Positions 1 through 8,560 of a DNA stretch of 37,852 nt are shown one piece after another. The stretch's first letter is position 1; every line of letters starts with the position of its first letter. Below the pieces are notes generated by a model. The model made no database searches, was not told the origin of the DNA, and was given only the letters and a program-made list of their open reading frames with translations. The DNA is from CAYMST01 sp964393115 (GTDB lineage Bacteria > Bacteroidota > Bacteroidia > Cytophagales > Cyclobacteriaceae). Location: the NCBI GenBank assembly GCA_964393115.1, contig CAYMST010000014.1:1-37852 (forward strand), given 5' to 3'. The translations under genes were made by a program, and so were the position numbers.

Positions 1-122
1 TGCTAGTAACTCTTTTCTTAAGAGAGTGTATCATTTTACAAATCGAACTTAATTAATATTGCGAATGACTTCCGTAACATCTTCCAGTCTAAAGGATAAG
101 GAAAACCTGATTATTGATAGTT

Positions 123-1565
123 ATGAAAAATGACGTAGTTTTCAATAGGACCAAAATAGTGGCCACCATTGGACCTGCAAGTAGACGCAAGGATATCATG
201 ACAGAATTGGCGAAAGCTGGTGTGAATGTATTCCGACTTAATTTCTCTCATGGTTCTCATGAAGATCATCAGATTACAATGGGATTTATTGATGAGATAA
301 ATAAGGAATTGGGCACCAATTGTTGTGCGTTGCAAGATTTGCAAGGACCAAAAATACGGACCAATCTTATTGAAGATGGAGAGGTACAGATTTTTCCAGG
401 CCAAAGAATGGTGATAACAACAGGTGAAGATGTGGGTACAAGTGAGATTATTAGTACTACCTATAAGTCTCTAACCGCAGATGTCAAGATGGGGGATAAA
501 ATCCTCATTGATGACGGTAAGTTGGAATTAAAAGTGACTGATACTCAAAATGGTAATGTAGTTACTCAAGTGGTTCATGGTGGTCCGTTGAAGTCAAGAA
601 AAGGTATCAACTTACCGAATACAAATGTTTCTGCCCCTTCCTTAACAGAAAAGGATATTGAAGATCTAGAGTTTGGGTTGTCTCAAGATGTGGATTGGGT
701 TGCTTTGTCATTCGTTCGTGATGCTGCAGACATAATAGATCTTAGACAGAGAATTAAGGCTGCAGGAAAAGATACACGTATTGTGGCTAAAATTGAGAAG
801 CCAGAGGCTATAGCTAATATCGACGCTATTATCGCTGAGACTGATGCGATTATGGTGGCTCGTGGTGATCTTGGTGTAGAAATACCAAGTGAACAGGTGC
901 CTATCGAACAAAAGAAAATCATTCAGAAATGTAATGTTGCTGGTAAGCCGGTAATCGTGGCTACTCAAATGATGGAGAGTATGATCGATAACCCAATACC
1001 TACAAGAGCGGAAACCAACGATGTTGCGAATGCGGTATTAGATGGCGCTGATGCGGTAATGCTATCCGCTGAGTCGGCTTCTGGTAAATACCCAATTCAG
1101 GCTGTTAGAAGTATGTCGAGTATTCTATCGACTATAGAAATGGCGGCTGACACTATATATAATCGTGAGCTGAAAAAAGATGTTAATAGTAAGCCTGTGG
1201 AGCTAAACGATGAACTGATTGCCGGTGCTGTAAGGTTAGGCGATAGTATCAATTCAAAAGCTCTTGTTGGGATTACGAAGACTGGTTATACCGCTTTTAA
1301 GGTGTCTAGTTTTAGGCCTAAGTCGGATATTTTTGTGTTTACCGACAATAAAAAATTACTTCGAATGATGAGCCTTATATGGGGTGTTCGTGGTTTTTAT
1401 TATCCAGGACAGGAGGCAATGGACGGTATGCTTGAGCATATAGAGGAGAGCTTGAGAGAAGAAAGGCTTCTTGAAATAGGAGATGTATATATTAATCTTG
1501 CACCTATGCCATTCCATCAGTCGGATGTTCATACGAATATGATGAAAGTTAACGTAGTGGAGTAA
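123..1565 (+). CDS. pyk: Pyruvate kinase
   Basis: Catalyses phosphoenolpyruvate + ADP to pyruvate + ATP, the last step of glycolysis, in the cytosol. About 480 residues, the usual length of a bacterial pyruvate kinase. Visible family motifs in order: KIVATIGPAS at the N-terminus, RLNFSHG, LQDLQGPKIR, DDGKLELKV at the lid (B) domain, the active-site stretch AKIEKPEAI followed by MVARGDLGVE, then VATQMMESM and PTRAETNDVANAVLDGADAVMLSAES. The C-terminal regulatory domain follows from about residue 355. The first in-frame ATG at 123 is preferred to a TTG three codons upstream (114), because it places KIVATIGPAS at the expected distance from the N-terminus. Monocistronic: an intrinsic terminator follows and the next gene converges on it. 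Confidence 0.97.
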   Translation: MKNDVVFNRTKIVATIGPASRRKDIMTELAKAGVNVFRLNFSHGSHEDHQITMGFIDEINKELGTNCCALQDLQGPKIRTNLIEDGEVQIFPGQRMVITTGEDVGTSEIISTTYKSLTADVKMGDKILIDDGKLELKVTDTQNGNVVTQVVHGGPLKSRKGINLPNTNVSAPSLTEKDIEDLEFGLSQDVDWVALSFVRDAADIIDLRQRIKAAGKDTRIVAKIEKPEAIANIDAIIAETDAIMVARGDLGVEIPSEQVPIEQKKIIQKCNVAGKPVIVATQMMESMIDNPIPTRAETNDVANAVLDGADAVMLSAESASGKYPIQAVRSMSSILSTIEMAADTIYNRELKKDVNSKPVELNDELIAGAVRLGDSINSKALVGITKTGYTAFKVSSFRPKSDIFVFTDNKKLLRMMSLIWGVRGFYYPGQEAMDGMLEHIEESLREERLLEIGDVYINLAPMPFHQSDVHTNMMKVNVVE

Positions 1566-1593
1566 AACAACTACGCTATCATAAATTACTCAG

Positions 1594-1627
1594 GCCATTT
1601 CTAAGCATTTAGAAATGGCTTTTTTTT
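1594..1627 (+). terminator. Intrinsic terminator of pyk
   Basis: A perfect 11-bp stem (GCCATTTCTAA at 1594-1604 with TTAGAAATGGC at 1609-1619) with a 4-nt loop is followed by eight T residues at 1620-1627. It lies 28 bp after the pyk stop. The T-run touches the stop codon of the convergent NFACT gene. In the opposite direction the stem is not followed by a T-run, so it mainly serves pyk. Confidence 0.9.
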
Positions 1628-3173
1628 AGAGCGTATCTTGAGGAACTACAAGCAATACTTTCTCTCTTTCTACAACCACTTGACCTTCTTTAAAGCCCTT
1701 TCGTTTTCGCACAAATTTCTTTTCAGTATAAATTACAGGACAAAGCGTGTCATTTTTTCTTTTGGAATAGAATGCTGCTACCTCGGCCGCTTTTTCTAAT
1801 ACATCTTTTGGGTACCCCTTACCTGGGTTCTCTTTAATGACCACATGAGATCCAGCACTATCTTTCGCGTGCAACCAGAGGTCGTTTTTTTTCGCGATTT
1901 TTAAAGTAAGCTCGTCGTTATGCTTAGCATTTTTTCCAATTAGGATCTTAAACCCTTTGTATTCTTTTGACCAATAAGGTAATGTTTCTAAGGAGTGATC
2001 GACGGAATCAGAAGACTTTTTCATCCTCTTTATATCCCCTGGTGAGTGAAGTTCCTGGACTACTTTAATCTCCTGAAGTATATTGATCAACTCCTTCTTT
2101 TTTGACTCTATGTTTTGCTGGATGGTTTCTTTTTCGCGAGAAGCGTTTTTTGACTTTCGATATAGATTCTCGGCAAACTGCTGTGCCGATAATTTGGGGT
2201 TTAGCTTGATTTCAATCCGTCTATTGGTGTAAAAGTCATCTAATTCAATCTGACTTGTACCCGATGGAATGCTATGGAGATTGGCCATGATGATGTTGGC
2301 GATCTCTTCAAACGGTCTTTTATTGGCAATTTCCTGAAGTTTATTTTCAGCTTTTTCAATGTAGTTTTTTGTCTTTTTCTCTCTGTTGGTCCATGTCCTA
2401 AGCATATTCACTTTCTCTCTCTCAACGAAATGATACTTAGTAAGCAGATGGTATATGGTATTTGCTGCTGATATTGCCGAAAGTTCATGAGATCCATTTG
2501 TTTCTAGAAGTGTAAGAAATGGCCTCCCTTCGGTGTCACGGTTAATATAGAAGGAACCTCTTTTCAATAGGTATTGTACCTGTTCTATAAGTGTTATTCT
2601 TTTATTGTCGTCGGATTTATCCCAATCATGCTGGTCTAGAAATTCTTGAACCTCCTTACCAAAAGTTGGGAATACTTTTTTGACATTAAAGCCGTTGGCT
2701 TTGAAGTTGTCCATAGATTGGTCTAGCGGTCTATCTAGTTGAGAGACATCAAGCCGCCAGTCTTTAGCCAAATTACTATTAAAAAGTCCTATCACGTTGC
2801 TGTGTTGAAGTAATAGAATATTGGATCTATTTCCATGGAGCTTAAAAAGCAGCTTATAGTCTGACTCTAACTCTATTTGGAAACACCTTTCGTTAAGAAA
2901 TTGATATACACCAACTACCGATCGCTCAATGATCTCTGGAAATAGGGTCGTGGAGTTTTTTCTAGCCCTAGAAACGGTGTCAGGAAACCCTATTACAGCG
3001 ATTTTAGGATCCAATAGTGCCTTGATTACGAATGTATTGGTTGTCCGAGAACTTTGGAATACTAAAACCAGTTCGTTTTTATTCTGGCTATAGCATTCCT
3101 TCACTAGAGATCCACTCAACGCTTGTCCCAATTCAGCGGACAAGTGTTTTAAAAAGTGGTAGTTGAAATGCAT
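1626..3173 (-). CDS. NFACT-family protein (Rqc2/RqcH/FbpA-like)
   Basis: 515 residues. The N-terminal half (NFACT-N; start MHFNYHFLKHLSAEL, later HGNRSNILLL) is followed by a helical coiled-coil middle at about 255-385 (REKKTKNYIEKAENKL and EKETIQQNIESKKKEL). The C-terminal NFACT-R (DUF814) domain begins near residue 400, with FKILIGKNAKHNDELT, NDLWLHAKDSAGSHVVIK and KKFVRKRKGFKEGQV. Family members with this layout bind the 50S-peptidyl-tRNA complex in ribosome-associated quality control and, in RqcH, recruit tRNA-Ala for C-terminal tailing. Whether this one keeps the tRNA-handling residues needs an alignment. The ATG overlaps the stop of the upstream phosphodiesterase gene by one base (TAATG), so translation is probably coupled. 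It is the last gene of a five-gene operon. Confidence 0.88.
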   Translation of the reverse strand: MHFNYHFLKHLSAELGQALSGSLVKECYSQNKNELVLVFQSSRTTNTFVIKALLDPKIAVIGFPDTVSRARKNSTTLFPEIIERSVVGVYQFLNERCFQIELESDYKLLFKLHGNRSNILLLQHSNVIGLFNSNLAKDWRLDVSQLDRPLDQSMDNFKANGFNVKKVFPTFGKEVQEFLDQHDWDKSDDNKRITLIEQVQYLLKRGSFYINRDTEGRPFLTLLETNGSHELSAISAANTIYHLLTKYHFVEREKVNMLRTWTNREKKTKNYIEKAENKLQEIANKRPFEEIANIIMANLHSIPSGTSQIELDDFYTNRRIEIKLNPKLSAQQFAENLYRKSKNASREKETIQQNIESKKKELINILQEIKVVQELHSPGDIKRMKKSSDSVDHSLETLPYWSKEYKGFKILIGKNAKHNDELTLKIAKKNDLWLHAKDSAGSHVVIKENPGKGYPKDVLEKAAEVAAFYSKRKNDTLCPVIYTEKKFVRKRKGFKEGQVVVEREKVLLVVPQDTL

Positions 3174-3934
3174 TATAGAGTAAGTTTTAGACCGTCATAG
3201 GCTATGCGAATATGATCCGGTAATTCCTTTTCTACATCCTTATGCCGGCCCATTTGATGACTAATATGTGTGAGGTAAGCCTTTTTAGGATTGACTCTAT
3301 CAATAAATGCTAAAGCTTCTTCTAGGTTGAAATGGGAATAGTGCTTGTTTCTATGAAGGGCATTGACCACTAGCGTATCGCAGCCATTTAATTTCTGTTG
3401 CTCTTCTTCTGATACGTAATTGACATCGGTTAAATAAGCAAAGTCTTTGATGCGGTATCCAAAAACAGGTAAATCCTTATGCCAACCTTCTATCGGCAAA
3501 ATGGAGATTTCGTTTATTTGAAAAGGCTCGTTTCTAACTTCTACTTGGTTAATGTTGGGAACACCGGGATACTTGTTTTCGCTAAAGGCATAGGCAAATT
3601 CTCGTTTTAGTGTATCTAGTACCTGTTGTCTTCCATAGACCGGAATATCTTTTTTTAACAAAAAATTAAAGCTTCGGATATCATCCATGCCTGCAGTGTG
3701 ATCTTTGTGCTCATGGGTATAAAGCACAGCATCTAACTGCTCAATACGATTATTTAATGATTGCATGCGGAAATCTGGCCCCGTATCGACAATCAGATGA
3801 ATGCCAGATACTTCTACATAGATGGATGTTCTGAATCTTTTGTCCTTGAAATCCAGTGATTTGCAAACTTCACATTTGCATCCAATGACGGGTATTCCCT
3901 GAGAGGTGCCGGTGCCTAAAAAAGTAACATTCAC
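3173..3934 (-). CDS. PhnP-like MBL-fold phosphodiesterase
   Basis: 253 residues, the size of PhnP. It has the metallo-beta-lactamase signature HEHKDH near residue 75 for the dinuclear metal site, an N-terminal LGTGTSQGIP, and a GCKCEVC cluster at about 18-24. In PhnP such a CxCxxC holds a structural zinc together with a C-terminal His, and the LTHISHQMGRH tail here matches that region. PhnP hydrolyses phosphoribosyl 1,2-cyclic phosphate in phosphonate breakdown, but no other phn gene is in the window. A broader cyclic-phosphate diesterase role is therefore equally possible (inference). The start is GTG at 3934, 8 nt after the preceding gene's stop; the ATG at 3930 is out of frame. Confidence 0.88.
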   Translation of the reverse strand: MNVTFLGTGTSQGIPVIGCKCEVCKSLDFKDKRFRTSIYVEVSGIHLIVDTGPDFRMQSLNNRIEQLDAVLYTHEHKDHTAGMDDIRSFNFLLKKDIPVYGRQQVLDTLKREFAYAFSENKYPGVPNINQVEVRNEPFQINEISILPIEGWHKDLPVFGYRIKDFAYLTDVNYVSEEEQQKLNGCDTLVVNALHRNKHYSHFNLEEALAFIDRVNPKKAYLTHISHQMGRHKDVEKELPDHIRIAYDGLKLTL

Positions 3935-3942
3935 GCTAACAT

Positions 3943-4206
3943 CTAAACTTTGAGGAGGTCTTGAAGGAGTTTTTTATTCTTATCGGTTAATGAGTCCGTA
4001 CTCATTTCTACATTTTTTATGATCTCTAACAAAGCGTTTATCTTACCTTCTAAAGTGAAATACTTATTAACAATTACAATTTTTGTGTCTTTAAGTATAC
4101 AATATCCTGATTTAAAATTTCCTTTTTCATATCGGAGGATATAGTCTGACTCAGCGAATATATCCTCCAACCGGCTTAGAAAGGGTTTAGTGAATTTTAT
4201 GTTCAT
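3943..4206 (-). CDS. Conserved hypothetical protein, 87 aa
   Basis: A small soluble protein without signal peptide or membrane segment. It has a central stretch ILRYEKGNFKSGYCILKD followed by KIVIVNKYFTLEGKINALLEII, a pattern I associate with a short conserved protein of unknown function in Cytophagales and relatives. I cannot assign a function. Its ATG overlaps the stop of the receiver-domain gene (ATGA), so it is almost certainly translated together with it. Position inside a signalling operon makes an accessory role in that pathway possible, but this is inference only. Confidence 0.8.
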   Translation of the reverse strand: MNIKFTKPFLSRLEDIFAESDYILRYEKGNFKSGYCILKDTKIVIVNKYFTLEGKINALLEIIKNVEMSTDSLTDKNKKLLQDLLKV

Positions 4207-4571
4207 TGAGAATACTTTCTCACAAGCTCGACTAAAGCATCAAAGTCTAGAGGTTTTTGTAAGTATTCATTTATGCCGACGCTTTTGAAATCTTCAATGG
4301 AATAGTTTTTGGCATTTCCCGTGATGGCCAAAATTGGAGTGTTCTTCTTCTTTTCGTCATCAAGTGCCCTAATCTGCTTTGCACATTCCATTCCATCCAT
4401 GATGGGCATATTGATATCCATAAGGATAACATCAATATCTTCTTTATCGATTAGTTTGAGCACCTGCTGACCGTTTTTAGCAGAGAAAATTTTGTAATTC
4501 TGAATTTGTAAGATTTTTCTGGTTAGGTTCTGAATAACAGAACTATCCTCGGCAATTAGTATATTTTTCAT
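4203..4571 (-). CDS. Single-domain response regulator (CheY-like)
   Basis: 122 residues forming one receiver domain and no output domain. The acidic pair is in LIAEDSS near residue 8, the predicted phosphoacceptor Asp is in VILMDINMP at about residue 52, the conserved Thr is in ILAITGNA, and the Lys is in LQKP near residue 107. It lies directly downstream of the hybrid kinase, with start and stop overlapping by one base (TAATG). It is therefore a natural phosphoryl acceptor or shuttle for the HPt domain of that kinase. With no DNA-binding domain it must act through protein contacts. Confidence 0.93.
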   Translation of the reverse strand: MKNILIAEDSSVIQNLTRKILQIQNYKIFSAKNGQQVLKLIDKEDIDVILMDINMPIMDGMECAKQIRALDDEKKKNTPILAITGNAKNYSIEDFKSVGINEYLQKPLDFDALVELVRKYSQ

Positions 4572-7500
4572 TAGCTACTTGTTAAATTTTTGCGATTGAT
4601 TCTAAAATCTTCAAAACACCGTCTCAGATGAATGAGATCCTCGTCAATACCTTCAAATATATTTTCTTTTAGCTTCTTTTCCATGCCAGCAGCGCACTTT
4701 GCCATGATTTCGACGCCAAGAGTTCCTGCGTTACCTTTCAAGGTATGCAACTCTTTTTTGATACCCTCGAAATCTTTGTTGTCAGCAAACTTATCGCAGT
4801 TGTCCAAAATCATGGATGACTCTATTTCAAAGTCTGACAAAACAGACATGATTAACTCCTTACCTCCATATTTGTTTAACTGGTTAAGCTTATTCTGGTT
4901 GATAATAAGAGCAGGAGTTTGCTCTTCTTCTATGATTTCCTTCTTGACCTCCTGATGTTCGAATGAAAGCCAATCTTTAACTTTATTGATTAAAGGAGCA
5001 GCTTGGATAGGTTTAGCGATATAGTCGTCTAGCCCTTTACTCAGAATTCTTTTTTTATCTTCCTCCATTGAATAGGCGGTCATTGCTACGATAGGAGGGG
5101 TCTTTGCCCCAAGCATTTCCTTAATGCGCTCAGTAGCTTTTACACCGTCCATTACAGGCATTTGAATATCCATAAAAATAAGGTCATAGGTGTTTTCTTC
5201 GACCATTTTAATGGCTTCCAGACCGCCTTCTGCACTTATCACATCACATCCTGACTTCAGTAGGATTTGTGAAGCTACGGTTCTATTGATGGCATTATCA
5301 TCTACCAAAAGTATTTTTGGGGCACGATTTACAAATTGCTTCGATATACCGGAAGAGGTCTCTGGAGACACTTCTTCATAATCAGATGGATTCGGAACTT
5401 CCGCTTTAAAGGTAAACCAGAAGGTGCTTCCAAGACCTGGTGTTGAAGCCACTCCAATCTCTCCATCCATGGCATGGACAAGCTCTTTCGAAATGGCAAG
5501 TCCTAGTCCTGTACCCGCGTAGGTCTTAGCAAACGAATTATCAAGCTGGTTGAAGCTGGTAAATAGTTTCTTTTGATTATTCTCTGAAATACCGATACCG
5601 GCGTCTTTGACTTGGATTTTTATAAAGTAATGTTGATCACTCTTTTCAATGATACGAATGGCAATGTTTATATTTCCTTTCCCATCGGAGAACTTAATAG
5701 CATTTGATGTCAAATTGGATACGATTTGCATCAACCGTGTTTCATCAATCATTAAGTCTTGAGGAAGCTCATGGGGTAGGTAATAGAAGAGATCTATATT
5801 TTTAGCACGAGCTTGATGGCTGTACAGCTCATATATCTTTTCAATAGAGGTCGAGAGGGAAACTGGCTTTTTCTTAAGCTCCATTTTACCCGCTTCGATT
5901 TTTGATAAGTCTAGAATATCATTAAGAATGGCTAGTAATGTTTCTGAAGACTTCTTAATCGTCTTAATGTATTCGAGCTGCTCATTGCTTAAATCGGTGC
6001 TGGCAATAAGATCGATCATACCAATTATACCATTCATTGGCGTTCTTATCTCATGGCTCATGTTAGCCAAGAAACGCTCTTTGACCTTTAAGGACTTCTC
6101 AGCCAGGTCTTTGGCTTTCTGAAGAGCGGAGTTGGTGTTTTTGAGGCGAGTGACATCTCTTGCAACTCCTTCGATTTCTATGGGTTCGTCTCCGCTGTAT
6201 AAAAGGCGAACATTACATAGAAACCGAACTTTTCTTCTTCCAACTGTTGATGTTCCTTCAAAATTTTTGACTTTTCTCTTTTTGTAGAGGTTGTCCAGAA
6301 GTTCTTTAGGGTCCATTTCAGACTCAAAAAACTCGCGAATATCTTTCCCGATAGCGTCTTCTGGTAAGATTTTTAGCAAGTCCTGAACCGAAGGACTTAC
6401 CATGGTGACTACGCCATCCAGATTACACCGGAAATAGATATCTTGAAACGATTCGAAAATATTTCGAAATTTCTCTTCACTCTTTCTGAGCGCAACATCG
6501 GAGGCCACCTTTTCTGTAATATCGCTGGCAATGACAGATATTTCTTCTATCTGGCCGTTCTCTAGTACGATGGGGTTTAAATAGACATCACGCCAAAGTA
6601 CGTTGCCACCTAGATCTTCCAGGCTAGTTTGGAAGTTGACGATCTTACCCTCAAGTGCTTCATTGTAGCGGTCTTTCCAAAACTTCTTAAGCGCTTTATC
6701 TCTTAGCGATCGACTGAATAAGACGTAGGGCTGATCAATTTTCGGGGCGACACCAAAGTAATTTTTTACTGCATCCTTATAATTCTTGTTCAGTGAAGTA
6801 TAATGATAGCGCTTATCCAATGACCATATTTGGTGAGTGCTGCTTTCAAAAATTGATTTCAGCCTGGCATCCTGTGAGATAATCTTCGATTGATTGATCT
6901 GTCGCTCTAAAGCCATCGATACTTGGCCCGCTACGAAGTCAAGTAACTCTAGGTCTTTTAGGTTATAAACAGCACCATCTTTGAACGAATGAATAGATAG
7001 TATTCCAAAGGGTGCATTATTTAAGGTTATTTGAACGCCAAGCCATATTTTAGGTACGTAATCCCGCTTGATTTCAATCTTTTTTTGCTTTGCAATTCTT
7101 ACAATGCCGTCTTCATAGATGATGCACGGTTTCTTCCTCTCAAAAGCGTCATTAGCCAATAACTCTGCAACCACTGGGTATCCCGGAACGTCATGCTGAT
7201 ATTTGTAATATGGGTAGGCTAGAAACCTATCTTTCTTATCTTGTTTTTGTGTTATCGTGAAGTTCTGAATATCCAATATATCACATAGCTCCTCATAAAC
7301 GGCATCATATATTTTAGTAATGCTGTTTTTAGATAAGGTGAGATTTGCTATTTTGTAGTAAATCTTTTGTGCTCTTTCTGCCCGTTCCTTTTCAGTTATA
7401 TCGTAAAAGATCCCCCTAAACTCTGGTTCTTGATTATCCTCAATGGTACAATTAACTCTTCCTGAGACGGTTACTTTTTTTCCGAATTTAGACCGCAATA

Positions 7501-8488
7501 CTGTCTCAAAACGATCGATGTTTTCACCGGAGCTTATGCGCTCTAAGAGGTCAAAGGTGTGATCTTGTTCGTCTTTGTCAACAAGATCTTTGAGATGTAA
7601 CTCTTGAATTTCACTATCGGTATACCCTAGTTTTAGCTTCCAGGCATCATTCACAAACCTGAATTTACCAGAAGCCGTAAATATTTGAATGAGATCGAAG
7701 GAGTTATCAAATAGTTCTTTTAATTGAATATTGGTTTTGATGAGTTTTTTCCGGACCTGACGTCTTTCCGTGACGTTCTCACCAATAAAGGCAACGCAAT
7801 CTATCGCTCCGATTTCATTTCTAAGAATAACCGAATGAAACCATAGCACAACATCATGCTGTTGATTGTTGTATTTGACCTCAAATGAGGTAGGTATAGC
7901 ATCTTTATCAATGAGCTCAGCAAGTCTAGTGTCTTTGTAATCAGGATTTTGAGGTTCGAAAAAATCAAAAATCTCCTTGTCTTGTATGTCGTTTATGTCT
8001 ACAATTTGTTGAAAAGGATCATTGGTAAAAAAAACCTTTCCGTCGTAGCCAACACCAAAAGCTATGATATCTGATTGTCCGAGAGAACGCTCCAGTTGCT
8101 TGCGATGTTCGAAAGCCTCCTTAGAGGGTGTCAGATTCAGTGTAGGTTTCTCTTCCTTTTTAATTGGTGCAGCATGAAATACCAGTAGGGTAGAGATACC
8201 ATCAATTTCAATTCTCTCGAATTGTGGCTCTTGAAATTTGGGAAGGGTAGGATATTTGCTCAGGTCATAAGTGTTAGAGCTTGCTCCTTCATCAAGGATA
8301 CTCGGAAACTGGTCCAGCAATCCGTCAATGCTAGGAGGATTCATATCCAGCATTTCAGCCAATTCCGAGTTATACTCGGTGATTTCATCTCGTTTTATAA
8401 TCGCATAAGGTTTTCCGAGCTCCGAAAGGGCTTTTAGATGAGAGGATAATAGGGGCGAAAGTTTATTAGCTACATTTGCTGTACTCAT
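4571..8488 (-). CDS. Soluble hybrid histidine kinase with PAS, GAF, REC and HPt domains
   Basis: About 1,305 residues from ATG 8488. Several PAS modules occupy the N-terminal 370 residues (for example LFDNSFDLIQIF, ending GIFYDITEKERAERAQ). A GAF domain follows at about 375-540 (GILSIHSF, VAGQVSMALERQ), then two more PAS modules. HisKA carries NMSHEIRTPMNG with His near 813. HATPase has NLTSNAIKFSD, DAGIGIS and GTGLGLAISKEL. An internal receiver (LLVDDNAINR, FMDIQMPVMDG, Asp near 1105) and a C-terminal HPt (ELHTLKGNAGTLG, His near 1248) follow. No transmembrane segment or signal peptide is visible, so it should sense a cytosolic signal. An upstream TTG at 8539 also opens the frame, but it coincides with a plausible -33 promoter element, so I prefer the ATG. 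It heads a five-gene operon. Confidence 0.93.
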   Translation of the reverse strand: MSTANVANKLSPLLSSHLKALSELGKPYAIIKRDEITEYNSELAEMLDMNPPSIDGLLDQFPSILDEGASSNTYDLSKYPTLPKFQEPQFERIEIDGISTLLVFHAAPIKKEEKPTLNLTPSKEAFEHRKQLERSLGQSDIIAFGVGYDGKVFFTNDPFQQIVDINDIQDKEIFDFFEPQNPDYKDTRLAELIDKDAIPTSFEVKYNNQQHDVVLWFHSVILRNEIGAIDCVAFIGENVTERRQVRKKLIKTNIQLKELFDNSFDLIQIFTASGKFRFVNDAWKLKLGYTDSEIQELHLKDLVDKDEQDHTFDLLERISSGENIDRFETVLRSKFGKKVTVSGRVNCTIEDNQEPEFRGIFYDITEKERAERAQKIYYKIANLTLSKNSITKIYDAVYEELCDILDIQNFTITQKQDKKDRFLAYPYYKYQHDVPGYPVVAELLANDAFERKKPCIIYEDGIVRIAKQKKIEIKRDYVPKIWLGVQITLNNAPFGILSIHSFKDGAVYNLKDLELLDFVAGQVSMALERQINQSKIISQDARLKSIFESSTHQIWSLDKRYHYTSLNKNYKDAVKNYFGVAPKIDQPYVLFSRSLRDKALKKFWKDRYNEALEGKIVNFQTSLEDLGGNVLWRDVYLNPIVLENGQIEEISVIASDITEKVASDVALRKSEEKFRNIFESFQDIYFRCNLDGVVTMVSPSVQDLLKILPEDAIGKDIREFFESEMDPKELLDNLYKKRKVKNFEGTSTVGRRKVRFLCNVRLLYSGDEPIEIEGVARDVTRLKNTNSALQKAKDLAEKSLKVKERFLANMSHEIRTPMNGIIGMIDLIASTDLSNEQLEYIKTIKKSSETLLAILNDILDLSKIEAGKMELKKKPVSLSTSIEKIYELYSHQARAKNIDLFYYLPHELPQDLMIDETRLMQIVSNLTSNAIKFSDGKGNINIAIRIIEKSDQHYFIKIQVKDAGIGISENNQKKLFTSFNQLDNSFAKTYAGTGLGLAISKELVHAMDGEIGVASTPGLGSTFWFTFKAEVPNPSDYEEVSPETSSGISKQFVNRAPKILLVDDNAINRTVASQILLKSGCDVISAEGGLEAIKMVEENTYDLIFMDIQMPVMDGVKATERIKEMLGAKTPPIVAMTAYSMEEDKKRILSKGLDDYIAKPIQAAPLINKVKDWLSFEHQEVKKEIIEEEQTPALIINQNKLNQLNKYGGKELIMSVLSDFEIESSMILDNCDKFADNKDFEGIKKELHTLKGNAGTLGVEIMAKCAAGMEKKLKENIFEGIDEDLIHLRRCFEDFRINRKNLTSS

Positions 8489-8508
8489 AGTTTTTTGGAC
8501 TAAGTCGA

Positions 8509-8539
8509 TAAAAGTACTGGAAATTGATCCTATTTTCAA
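8509..8539 (-). promoter_or_regulatory. Predicted Bacteroidota-type promoter of the kinase operon
   Basis: On the minus strand, TTG (8539-8537) is followed after 20 nt by TACTTTTA (8516-8509), matching seven of eight positions of the TAnnTTTG -7 consensus at the expected spacing. Transcription would start near 8503, about 15 nt before the preferred ATG at 8488. This is a pattern match only. Confidence 0.4.
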
Positions 8540-8560
8540 TCATTAAGTAACCTCTTACGC

